From DASTGO01 sp035719045 (GTDB lineage: Bacteria > Actinomycetota > Actinomycetes > Actinomycetales > Kineosporiaceae), in the NCBI GenBank assembly GCA_035719045.1, contig DASTGO010000253.1:1-29764 (forward strand): a DNA stretch of 29,764 nt, written 5' to 3'. This document shows, piece after piece, positions 7,880-16,526 of this stretch (its first letter is position 1; each line of letters opens with the position of its first letter). The position numbers were made by a program, and so were the translations under genes. Below the pieces are notes generated by a model that worked only from the letters and a program-made list of their open reading frames with translations, ran no database searches and was not told the DNA's origin.

Positions 7880-7912
7880 GGGGCCGCGCCCGCCAAGCGC
7901 AGACGCGGCCCC
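7880..7912 (-). terminator. Hairpin terminator downstream of proX
   Basis: GGGGCCGCG (7880-7888) pairs with CGCGGCCCC (7904-7912), 9 bp perfect with a 15-base loop, 50 bp past the proX stop. There is no U-run, which is typical for actinomycete terminators. A 16-base direct repeat (TGATCCGGTGGGGCTG, twice at about 7923-7957) lies between the stop and the hairpin. Confidence 0.6.
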
Positions 7913-7962
7913 CGGTGGTGCTGATGATCCGGTGGGGCTGGTGATCCGGTGGGGCTGAAGGA

Positions 7963-8967
7963 TCAGGAGGCGCCGGTGCCCGCGAGCCAGGCCTTCACCT
8001 TGTCCGGGTTGGCGTCGACCCACTTCTTGGCGGCCGCGTCGTCGGACAGCTTGTCCACCGAGATCGCCTTGGACACCGTGTTCTGGTCCTCATTGGTCCA
8101 GGTGAAGTTCTTGACCAGGGTGTACGCCGGGCTGCCGGAGTCGGCGAACTTCTTGCTGACGATCTTGTCCAGCTTGTAGGCCGGGTAGTCGCAGGCCACC
8201 GTGGGCCCCTCGGTGGCGCAGCCTTCCTTGAACGGCGGCAGGTTCACCTTGACCAGCGCCATCTCGTTGAGGAACCACTGCGGGGAGTAGAAGTACGCCA
8301 GCAGCGGCTTCTTCTGCGCCTCAGCGGTGCGGAAACTCTCGATCAGCGCCGCCTCGCTGCCGCCGGTGACCACCTTGAAGTTCAGGTTGAGGTTCTTCAC
8401 CAGGGCAGCGTCGTTGGTGACGTAGGAGGGGTCACCGTCCAACAGTTGACCCTGGCTACCGGACTCCGAGGTCTTGAACAGGTCGGCGTACTTGTTGAGG
8501 TTCTGCCACTCGGTGATGTCCGGGTACTGCTTGGCCATCCACGGCGGCACGTACCAGCCGATGACCCCCTCGTTGCCGTCCGGGCCGAGCGCGACCGCCA
8601 CCTTCTCGGTGTCGATGTACTGCTTCTTCAGGTCGGCGTGGCCCCAGTTCTCCAGAATCGCGTCGACCTGACCGGTGCCGAACCCCTGCCAGGACACCTG
8701 CTCGGTGAGGTTCTTCTTGACCACGTTGCAGCCGAGCTTGGTCTTGGCCAGGTAGCCGACGACCGCTGCGTCCGACTCGTAGCCCACCCAGGGGTTGACG
8801 GCAAGGTTGAAGGTTCCGCAGGGCTTCACGCTTCCGGATGCCGCGTTGGACGACGAGTTGCCGCCGACCTTCGCGCCGCCGCATCCGGCCAGGGCGAGGG
8901 CCGCAGCCGCGGTGAGCGCGGTGCCCGCCAGCCTGACCTTCGACCAGTCGCTGATCATTCTTCTCAC
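7963..8967 (-). CDS. proX: Glycine betaine ABC transporter substrate-binding lipoprotein (ProX/OpuAC type)
   Basis: The protein is 334 aa from GTG 8967, which follows AGGAGG at ten bases; an in-frame ATG nine bases later is too far from that site. The N-terminus is a lipoprotein signal: basic MRRMISDWSKVR, hydrophobic core, lipobox LAGC with Cys29 as the lipidation site. The mature part contains FNLAVNPWVGYESDAAVVGY, KLGCNVVKK, DAILENWGHADLKKQYID and WYVPPWMAKQYPD. These are characteristic of the OpuAC fold, where aromatic residues box the trimethylammonium group. It is expected to sit on the outer face of the membrane and feed the permease encoded just upstream. The substrate could be glycine betaine, choline, carnitine or proline betaine; the neighbouring betaine aldehyde dehydrogenase and demethylation genes favour glycine betaine. 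Confidence 0.93.
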   Translation of the reverse strand: MRRMISDWSKVRLAGTALTAAAALALAGCGGAKVGGNSSSNAASGSVKPCGTFNLAVNPWVGYESDAAVVGYLAKTKLGCNVVKKNLTEQVSWQGFGTGQVDAILENWGHADLKKQYIDTEKVAVALGPDGNEGVIGWYVPPWMAKQYPDITEWQNLNKYADLFKTSESGSQGQLLDGDPSYVTNDAALVKNLNLNFKVVTGGSEAALIESFRTAEAQKKPLLAYFYSPQWFLNEMALVKVNLPPFKEGCATEGPTVACDYPAYKLDKIVSKKFADSGSPAYTLVKNFTWTNEDQNTVSKAISVDKLSDDAAAKKWVDANPDKVKAWLAGTGAS

Positions 8968-9003
8968 GTGATCCGAACCTCCTGATTCGTCTACCTGGTC
9001 CCC

Positions 9004-9029
9004 GAGCCCGGCGGGAGTCGACCGGGCTC
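9004..9029 (-). promoter_or_regulatory. Intercistronic stem-loop between permease gene and proX
   Basis: GAGCCCGG (9004-9011) and CCGGGCTC (9022-9029) form a perfect 8-bp stem with a 10-base loop in the 81-bp gap. In operons for binding-protein-dependent transporters such hairpins often stabilise or partly terminate the message so that the binding protein is made in excess; that role is inferred here. Confidence 0.5.
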
Positions 9030-9048
9030 GTCCGGTGGTGGTACGTGT

Positions 9049-11063
9049 TCAGCCCCTGGCGTCCCCGCCGGTGCGGCGCACGGTCGCCTGGCTGGTCCGG
9101 TCGAGCATGATCCCGAGCAGGACGATCGCCAGCCCGGCGGCCAAGCCCTTGCCGAAATACGAGAACTGGGTCAGGCCCCAGTACACGTCAAGGCCCAGCG
9201 CCTCGCCGCCGACCAGGCCGCTGACCACGACCATGGCCAGGACGTAGATCAGGCCCTGGTTCGCGGCGAGCGCGATCGAACTGCGGGCCATCGGCAACTG
9301 CACCTTGGTGATCGTCTGCCAGGTGCTCGAACCCGCCGCGGTGGCCGCCTCGACACTGGTCGGCGGGACGTTCCGGATCCCGTCGGCGATGATCTTCACC
9401 GCGGCCGGTGCCGCGTACATCACGGCCGCGGCGATCCCGGTGAACCGGCTCGCCCTGAACAGGCCGATGAACGGCACCAGGTACACGAAGGCGGGCATCA
9501 CCTGCGCGGCGTCCAGCGTGGGCCGGATCATCGCGTCCACCCGTGCGCTGCGCCCCATCCAGACCCCGACCACGACGCCGAGGGCGAGCACGATCACGGT
9601 GGCCAGCAGGCTGGCCGCCAGGGTGCGCATCGCGTCGTACCACAGGCCCGTGGCGATGATGAGGGCCAGGCAGATCGTGCTGACCACCGCCGCCCGCAGC
9701 CGACCCAGCAGGTAGGAGAGCAGCACCAGGGCGGTCACCGTCGCCGGCCAGGGCGTGTCGGTGAGGAAGGACTGCAACGGGTTGAGCACGAGGGCGGTGA
9801 CCCAGTCCTTCACCCCTCCGGTGAAGGCGCCGAGGTGGGCCAGCAGCCACAGTTTGACGCTGTCCGCGGCGCCGGCGATCAACGGGCCGACGTTCACCTG
9901 TCCGGTACTGCCGGGCAGACCGTCACCGGGGAACACCGCGGCCCACACATAGGTCCGGGACAGGTACACGCAGACCAGGACGGCCAGCGCTCCGGTGGCC
10001 AGCAGCGGCCGGCGGAGCACGTGCAGCGGGGAGCGGACCGCAGCGCCGGTCGTACGGGCCCGCACCCCGGCCGCGGTGGTCGCCCGGTCGAGCACGATCG
10101 CCAGCACCACCAGGGCGAGGCCACCGTTGAACGCATTGCCCACGTCGAGCTTGATCAGCGCCTGGTAGACCACCTGGCCGAGGCCGGGGGACCCGATCAT
10201 CGCGGCGATGGTGACCATCGACAGCGCCGCCATGATCGTCTGGTTCACGCCGAGGATGATGGTCCGGCGGGCCATCGGCAGCAGGACCTTGACCAGCGCC
10301 TGCAACCGGGTGGACCCCAGCGACTGCGCGGCCTCGACCGTCTCGGTGGGCACGGTACGCACCCCGTGCGCGGTGATCCGGATGACCGGCGGTGCCGCGT
10401 AGATCATCGTGACGATGGCGGCGGACGCGGGACCGATCTGGAACAGCAGGGTGACCGGAGCGAGGTAGACGAAGGCCGGCATGATCTGCATGAAGTCCAG
10501 CACCGGGGTGATGAACCCGTTGACGCGCTTGGAGATCCCGGCCCACACGCCGAGCGGGATCCCGAACACCAGCGAGATCACCACGGCCACCACGGTCATC
10601 GCCAGGGTGTCCATGCTCGGCTGCCACAGCCCCTGCAGGCCGATGAACGCGAAGCCTGCGACCGCCAGCAGTGCCACCCGCCAGTTGCCGGTGACCCAGA
10701 CCAGGTAGCCGACGAGTGCGATGACCCCGAGCCAGCCGATCGCGGGGATCGGCAGGCCGAAGGACGGCTGCGAGATCAACGCCTGCCCGAAGGTGACCAG
10801 GTTCCCGATGACCGCGCTGATCACGTTGAGGAAGCCGGTGAACAGCGGTGAGGACTGCCGGTGCTCCAGCACCCAGGTGTTCAGGTCACCCAGCCTGCGG
10901 TGCAGCGAGTTCAGCTCCGAGGTGCCGAGTCCGAGCGTGGCGTGACCGCGGAACAGGGCGTAGGCCACCAGCCAGGCGACCAGGACGGCGATCCCGAGGA
11001 CGACCCGGCCGGGGCGGCGAAGGGTCCGCGCGGACGCCTGCGCGGCCGCCGTGACCGCCGCCA

Positions 11064-11064
<1 letters not shown>
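9049..11064 (-). CDS. proW: Glycine betaine ABC permease with two fused ProW-type domains
   Basis: The protein is 671 aa, about twice a normal ProW-family permease, because two permease units are fused. Unit 1 holds residues about 20-330 and unit 2 about 350-660. Each has a cytoplasmic EAA loop that contacts the ATPase: EAAQSLGSTRLQALVKVLLP at about 244 and EAATAAGSSTWQTITKVQLP at about 572. Each also repeats the segment before it (FMQIMPAFVYLAPVTLLF and AAQVMPAFVYLVPFIGLF). The start ATG at 11064 overlaps the ATPase stop codon by one base (TGATG), indicating translational coupling. A full transporter would need only one such chain plus an ATPase dimer. The two halves are diverged, so the fusion is not a recent duplication. 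It imports the ProX ligand across the cytoplasmic membrane. Confidence 0.93.
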
Positions 11065-12266
<1,202 letters not shown>

Positions 12267-12290
12267 GTCACCCTCCTCGGTGCACAGCTG

Positions 12291-12348
12291 CCGGGTCTGC
12301 CTGGTGGACACCGCCCGCCGGACTGCTCTGATCGCAGACCCGGTGTCC
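12291..12348 (-). promoter_or_regulatory. Structured leader of proV: overlapping 10-bp and 7-bp stems (pseudoknot or switch)
   Basis: CCGGGTCTGC (12291-12300) is the exact complement of GCAGACCCGG (12334-12343), and GGACACC (12306-12312) of GGTGTCC (12342-12348). The pairs interleave, and share two bases at 12342-12343. In the RNA they can therefore either alternate or, with the longer stem trimmed, form a coaxial H-type pseudoknot. The element ends about 13 bases before the Shine-Dalgarno (12272-12278) of the ATPase gene. It matches no riboswitch class I know. Confidence 0.5.
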
Positions 12349-12469
12349 GATCCGCCCCTGACAGTTGATCCTCGCACCGGACGGTCCGGAGGGGACCACC
12401 CGAACGCGAAGCTCCGGTGTCCCGCGGCGTCATGTCCGGAACCGGGACTGATCGTTTCGACCCGACCGG

Positions 12470-13948
12470 TCAGCCGGAGAACCAGTGCTGGGGCCGGGGG
12501 CTGATGTTGTGCCAGACGTGCTTGATCTCGCGGTACTCCGCCAACCCGGCGGGTCCGAGTTCGCGGCCGTTGCCGGACTGCCCGAAACCTCCCCACTCCG
12601 CTTGCGGCACATAGGGGTGGTAGTCGTTGATCCACACCGTGCCGTGCCGCATCCGTCGCGCGACCCGCTGGCCCTTGCCGGAGTCCTGGGTCCACACCGC
12701 GCCGGCCAGCCCGTACGTGGTGTCGTTGGCGATCGCGACCGCCTCATCCTCGGTGCGGAAGGTCTCGACGGTGACCACCGGGCCGAAGGACTCCTCCTGC
12801 AGCACGCTCATCCCGGACCGGCAGCCGTCCAGCACGGTGGGCCGGTAGTAGAAACCGCCCTCCAGGCCCTGCGATCCCGGACCCTGTGGGCGGCAGCCGC
12901 CGGCCCGCAGCACGGCCCCCTCGGCGAGCCCGGCGGCGACGTACGCCTCGACCTTCTCGCGGTGCGCCGCGCAGATCAGGGGACCCGTCTCGGCCTGCGG
13001 GTCGAACGGGCCGCCGAGCCGGATCCGGTCGGCGCGCCGGGCGAGCTCGGCCACGAAGTCGTCGTGGATCGACTCCTCCAGCACCAGCCGGGCACCCGCC
13101 GAGCAGACCTGCCCGGAGTGCAGGAAGACCGCCGTCAGCGCCATGTCGAGCGCGCTCTCCAGGTCGGCGTCCGCGAACACGACGTTGGGGTTCTTGCCGC
13201 CGAGCTCGAGGGCCACCCGCTTCACCGTGGCCGCCCCGGCCGCCATCAGCCACCGTCCGACGGCGAGGCTGCCGGTGAACGAGATCAGGTCGACGCGCGG
13301 ATCCTGCGCCAGCGGCGCACCGACCTCAGGACCGGCGCCGAGGACGAGGTTGCCGACCCCGCCCGGCAGCCCGGCCTCCTCCAGCGCGCGCAGCAGCAGG
13401 ATCGCGGTGGACGGGGTGAGCTCGCTGGGCTTGAGCACGAAGGAGTTCCCGGCCAGCAGGGCCGGCGCAACCTTCCAGGAGGCCTGCAGCAGCGGGTAGT
13501 TCCACGGCGTGATCAGGCCGCAGACCCCGACCGGGGCGTACTCGATCCGGCTGATCGCGTCGGGGCGGCCCGTGTCCACCGTCCGGCCCGCATCGGTTCC
13601 CGCGATCCCGCCGTAGTAGCGGAAACAGGAGACCACGTCGGCGATGTCGTACTCGCTCTCGACGATCCGCTTGCCGGTGTCGAGGGATTCCGCCCGCGCG
13701 AGCAGCTTCGCGTCGCGCTCCAGCAGGTCGGCGACCCGCAGCAGGAGGGCGCCGCGCTCCCGTTCGGGCACCTCGGCCCAGATCCCGGAGTCGAAGGCCG
13801 CCCGGGCCGCGGCGATCGCATCCTCGGCGTCGGCCCTGGTGCCCTCGCTGACCGTGGCCACCAGGGACCCGTCGGCGGGGCAGTGGATCTCGCGCACCCC
13901 GCCGGCGAGGGCATGCCGCCACTCGCCTGCGACGTAGAGATCTGCCAC
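12470..13948 (-). CDS. betB: Betaine aldehyde dehydrogenase (NAD(P)-dependent aldehyde dehydrogenase)
   Basis: The protein is 492 aa from GTG 13948, preceded by GAGGGG at five bases. It oxidises betaine aldehyde to glycine betaine or a similar aminoaldehyde to its acid. The ALDH superfamily landmarks are all present: ITPWNYP (Asn150), VLKPSELTP cofactor segment, FTGSLAVG, VALELGGKNPNVVF with the general base Glu248, and HSGQVCSAGARL with the nucleophile Cys282. Near the end are ESFGPVVTVETF and QAEWGGFGQSGNGRELG. The last of these, with Trp, is typical of the betaine aldehyde and gamma-aminobutyraldehyde group. It heads the operon of transporter genes, with an IclR-type palindrome and a possible promoter about 210 bp upstream. 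No choline dehydrogenase or oxidase is present here, so its aldehyde must come from elsewhere, or the true substrate differs. The name betB is given on context plus family. Confidence 0.88.
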   Translation of the reverse strand: MADLYVAGEWRHALAGGVREIHCPADGSLVATVSEGTRADAEDAIAAARAAFDSGIWAEVPERERGALLLRVADLLERDAKLLARAESLDTGKRIVESEYDIADVVSCFRYYGGIAGTDAGRTVDTGRPDAISRIEYAPVGVCGLITPWNYPLLQASWKVAPALLAGNSFVLKPSELTPSTAILLLRALEEAGLPGGVGNLVLGAGPEVGAPLAQDPRVDLISFTGSLAVGRWLMAAGAATVKRVALELGGKNPNVVFADADLESALDMALTAVFLHSGQVCSAGARLVLEESIHDDFVAELARRADRIRLGGPFDPQAETGPLICAAHREKVEAYVAAGLAEGAVLRAGGCRPQGPGSQGLEGGFYYRPTVLDGCRSGMSVLQEESFGPVVTVETFRTEDEAVAIANDTTYGLAGAVWTQDSGKGQRVARRMRHGTVWINDYHPYVPQAEWGGFGQSGNGRELGPAGLAEYREIKHVWHNISPRPQHWFSG

Positions 13949-14154
13949 GTGTACCCCTCGCGCCGGAACTGCTCTCGACCGGTTGACCGACCACTGCCCG
14001 TGGCTGCCCGGCACCGGGGCGGGATCGTCAGCCCGCCTCCCGGTCACCGCCGACTGCTGCCGGCGACGGCCGGACCACGATCCACGCGACCCGTGACATG
14101 AGGGCAGCGCACCGCTCCGGGAGGTGTCCGGGCCCGGGGCGGTTAGGCCGTTGT

Positions 14155-14167
14155 TGCGTATTACGCA
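14155..14167. promoter_or_regulatory. IclR-type operator TGCGTATTACGCA before the betB-led operon
   Basis: The arms TGCGTA and TACGCA are perfect. On the minus strand, GATAAA (plus-strand 14175-14180) could be a -10 and places the palindrome at the start point; a TTGACG (-35-like) lies at 14212-14217. The same 13-mer pattern recurs before the iclR gene at 15181-15193. The rest of the 419-bp gap holds a betB leader of about 200 bases with a GGCGGG/CCCGCC hairpin (14018-14037) and the iclR terminator. Confidence 0.7.
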
Positions 14168-14320
14168 TCGAATTGTTTATCGGGGAACAGAATTGACCCT
14201 CTCCCGATGGACGTCAAGACTTCCGGCCCTTCCGGAGCCCTTCGTTAACGGGACCGTGACCTGAGCCGGCCCCCGTCCCGAACCACCCTCAATCGCCGCG
14301 AACGCCGACATCCAACCAGA

Positions 14321-14363
14321 CGCCGCCAGGGCGGCGGGAACCGGGCCACGCCGATGGGGCGTG
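14321..14363 (-). terminator. Tandem hairpins ending the first iclR gene
   Basis: CGCCGCC-AG-GGCGGCG (14321-14336) and CACGCC-GATGG-GGCGTG (14347-14363) lie immediately downstream of the iclR stop on the minus strand. The first loop is effectively 4 bases or more once end pairs open. Together they are a plausible terminator separating iclR from betB. Confidence 0.5.
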
Positions 14364-14367
14364 CGGC

Positions 14368-15168
14368 TCAGCCCGGGAGGGCTGCGGCACCGTGCCAGCC
14401 GAGCCGGTGGGAGATCTCCACCGCCGCGGCGACCACCTGCCGGGCCACCTCGGGCAGCCGGTCCGCAGGGATGCGGAAGGTGGGTCCGGAGGCGCTCACC
14501 GACGCCACCACCGAGCCGGTGGCCGAGTTGATCGGCGCCGACACCGCCGTCAGCCCCACCTCGAGCTCGTCGACGGCCACGGCATACCCCAGTCGGCGGA
14601 CCTCCTCCAGGCCGGCGAGCAGCCCCTCCCGGTCGACCACCGTGCGATCGGTGAACCGCCGCAGCGGGAAGACCAGTTCGCCGAGCAGCACCGGGGACCC
14701 GAACGCGAGCAGGACCTTCCCGTTGGAGGTCGCGTGCAGCGGGATCCGCTGCCCGACCCAGTTGTGCATCGCGATCGCCGACGGGCCGCTGACCTGGTCC
14801 AGGTAGAGCGCCTCGGTCCCGGACAGGACGGTGATGTTCACCGTCTCCCCCACCCGGCGGGCCAGGTCAGCGGTGACCTGCCGGCTCTCCTGTACCAGGT
14901 CCAGCCGGACCGTGGTGGCGCCGGCCAGGCGCAGGACCCCGACGCCGAGCCGGAACTTGCCCCGGTCGGAGACCTGTTCCACCAGGTCGTGCGCGAGCAG
15001 GGTGGACACCAGCCGGAACGCCGTCGACTTGTGCACCCCGAGATCGGCCGCCAGTTCGGTCACACCCAGTTCGCCGCGCCGGGCCAGCAGGGACAGCACG
15101 GTGAGCGCGCGGTCGACCGACTGCACCACCGCGGAACCTTCCGCCCCGTCGGCGGCCGCGTTGCTCAT
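14368..15168 (-). CDS. IclR-family transcriptional regulator 1
   Basis: The protein is 266 aa from ATG 15168. Residues about 14-65 are a winged helix-turn-helix: VVQSVDRALTVLSLLARRGE, then VTELAADLGVHKSTAFRLVS with the recognition helix. The remainder is the IclR effector-binding domain, with GETVNITVLSGTEALYLDQV, WVGQRIPLHATSNGKVLLAF and GYAVAVDELEVGLTAVSAPI. No good Shine-Dalgarno is visible, so the start rests on the family alignment. A palindrome matching the one in front of betB lies 12 bp upstream of its start codon, and a related half-degenerate site precedes the divergent purU. This suggests autoregulation and control of both flanking operons. The effector is unknown; betaine, dimethylglycine or a C1-linked metabolite would make sense from context. 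Confidence 0.93.
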   Translation of the reverse strand: MSNAAADGAEGSAVVQSVDRALTVLSLLARRGELGVTELAADLGVHKSTAFRLVSTLLAHDLVEQVSDRGKFRLGVGVLRLAGATTVRLDLVQESRQVTADLARRVGETVNITVLSGTEALYLDQVSGPSAIAMHNWVGQRIPLHATSNGKVLLAFGSPVLLGELVFPLRRFTDRTVVDREGLLAGLEEVRRLGYAVAVDELEVGLTAVSAPINSATGSVVASVSASGPTFRIPADRLPEVARQVVAAAVEISHRLGWHGAAALPG

Positions 15169-15180
15169 GGCGAGAGAGTA

Positions 15181-15193
15181 TGCGTGATACGCA
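15181..15193. promoter_or_regulatory. IclR-type operator TGCGTGATACGCA at the iclR start
   Basis: TGCGT and ACGCA arms are exact, and flanking A/T extend the symmetry by one base. It matches the betB site at 11 of 13 positions and lies just upstream of the iclR ATG, as expected for autorepression. Confidence 0.7.
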
Positions 15194-15224
15194 TCATCGG
15201 CGCGGAACCCACGGCATGGACGTC

Positions 15225-15230
15225 TTGACG
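15225..15230 (+). promoter_or_regulatory. Candidate -35 box TTGACG for purU
   Basis: TTGACG on the plus strand, in the context GTCTTGACG, matches the GTCTTGACG found on the minus strand before betB (14212-14217). The sequence 17-19 bases downstream (CAACCTGA) is a poor -10. The operator-like site at 15267 would then fall near the start point. The 341-bp gap holds no gene; its AT-rich part is 15250-15300. Confidence 0.3.
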
Positions 15231-15266
15231 CCCCCTCCATCCAGGGCCAACCTGAACTCCAAGTGT

Positions 15267-15279
15267 TGCGCAATACACA
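15267..15279. promoter_or_regulatory. Degenerate IclR-type operator TGCGCAATACACA before purU
   Basis: It matches the TGCGTrWTACGCA pattern of the other two sites at 11 of 13 positions, and is embedded in an 8-base palindrome TTGCGCAA (15266-15273). A second small palindrome ATGC-GTT-GCAT follows at 15280-15290. Position between iclR and purU suggests control of purU. Confidence 0.45.
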
Positions 15280-15509
15280 ATGCGTTGCATGTCGCGAAAC
15301 AGGCCGGGGCGAAGATCCGGGCGCCCCGACCTCGACCCGATCCGATCCGGCATTCCGTGGTACGGAAAGCTGGCTGCACCGTGCCGGACCCGTCCGGCAC
15401 GGTGGCGATGCACATGATCACCGGGTCGGGCCGCGGCGGTACCGACCGACCGCACCAGACAGACCGACCGCGCCGGCCACCACGTCCAGCGTTCCCGCAG
15501 GAGGCTCAG

Positions 15510-16457
15510 ATGTCGCAGGGCGAAACCGTTCCGGCCCCCTCCGCACCCACGGGGCTGACGCCGGGAGCCATGCCCGGGCCGAGCCGCGGGTCGCAGGGGA
15601 CGGCCAACCCCGGCTACGTCCTGACGGTATCGTGCCCGGACCGCCCCGGCCTGGTGTACGCGGTGAGCAGCTTCCTCGTCCAGCACTCCGGGAACATCCT
15701 GTCCAGCCAGCAGTTCGACGACCGGCTGCAGGACCGCTTCTTCATGCGGGTCCACTTCGAGGTGCTCGACTCCCGGGTCGACCTGGACCAGTTGCAGTCC
15801 GGCTTCCAGCACGTCGCCGAGTCGTTCCGGATGACCTGGAAGCTGGTCAGCGACTCCACCCCGACCCGGACCCTGATCCTGGTCAGCCGGTTCGGCCACT
15901 GCCTGAACGACCTGCTGTTCCGCACCCGCAACGGCGGCCTCAACATCGAGGTCCCGGCCGTGGTGAGCAACCACCGCGACTTCGAGGGCCTGGCCTCCTC
16001 GTACGGGATCCCGTTCCACCACATCCCGGTCACCCGCGACACCAAGGCCGAGGCCGAGGCCAGGCTCCTGGAACTGGTCGACTCTCTCCAGGTGGACCTC
16101 GTCGTGCTGGCCCGCTACATGCAGGTGCTGTCCGACAACCTCTGCACGAAGCTGGAGGGCCGGGCGATCAACATCCACCACTCGTTCCTGCCGAGCTTCA
16201 AGGGCGCCAAGCCGTACCACCAGGCCCACCTGCGCGGGGTCAAGCTGATCGGGGCCACCGCCCACTACGTCACCGCCGACCTCGACGAGGGCCCGATCAT
16301 CGAGCAGGACGTCACCCGGGTCGACCACTCCCTCGACCCCGACCAGTTCGTCGCCGCCGGCTGGGACGTCGAGTCCCAGGTCCTCGCCCGTGCGGTGAAG
16401 TGGCACAGCGAACACCGCGTGCTCCCCAACGGCCACCGGACGGTCGTCTTCCGCTGA
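15510..16457 (+). CDS. purU: Formyltetrahydrofolate deformylase
   Basis: The protein is 315 aa from ATG 15510, preceded by AGGAGG at five bases. It hydrolyses 10-formyl-THF to formate and THF. A 34-residue Pro/Gly-rich extension precedes an ACT domain (YVLTVSCPDRPGLVYAVSSF), the usual N-terminal half of PurU. The C-terminal formyltransferase-like domain has VLARYMQVLSDNLC, then AINIHHSFLPSFKGAKPYHQ with Asn221 and His223, and YVTADLDEGPIIEQDV with Asp259. These are the equivalents of the Asn-His-Asp catalytic set of glycinamide ribonucleotide transformylase. In purine-making cells PurU balances the C1 pool. Here, next to betaine-demethylation genes and an IclR regulator, it probably regenerates THF while excess methyl groups are oxidised. 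It is divergent from iclR 1 and convergent with the mttB-like gene. Confidence 0.95.
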   Translation: MSQGETVPAPSAPTGLTPGAMPGPSRGSQGTANPGYVLTVSCPDRPGLVYAVSSFLVQHSGNILSSQQFDDRLQDRFFMRVHFEVLDSRVDLDQLQSGFQHVAESFRMTWKLVSDSTPTRTLILVSRFGHCLNDLLFRTRNGGLNIEVPAVVSNHRDFEGLASSYGIPFHHIPVTRDTKAEAEARLLELVDSLQVDLVVLARYMQVLSDNLCTKLEGRAINIHHSFLPSFKGAKPYHQAHLRGVKLIGATAHYVTADLDEGPIIEQDVTRVDHSLDPDQFVAAGWDVESQVLARAVKWHSEHRVLPNGHRTVVFR

Positions 16458-16498
16458 ACCGGCCACCCGGCCCCCGCCCCCGGGCACCCGCATCCTCA

Positions 16499-16523
16499 GC
16501 AGCCGCCGGGCGTTTGCGGCAGC
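16499..16523. terminator. Possible bidirectional terminator between purU and mttB-like gene
   Basis: GCAGCCGC (16499-16506) and GCGGCAGC (16516-16523) pair with one A-A mismatch around a 9-base loop ending in TTT. The 69-bp gap separates convergent stops. Confidence 0.4.
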
Positions 16524-16526
16524 CCT

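Noticed and set aside
13949..14154. Glycine riboswitch in the betB or sdaA leader
   Set aside because: The leaders have hairpins and long untranslated stretches, but the conserved glycine aptamer core (GAGAG paired with CTCTC plus the internal GCCGAAGG-like segment) is not present.
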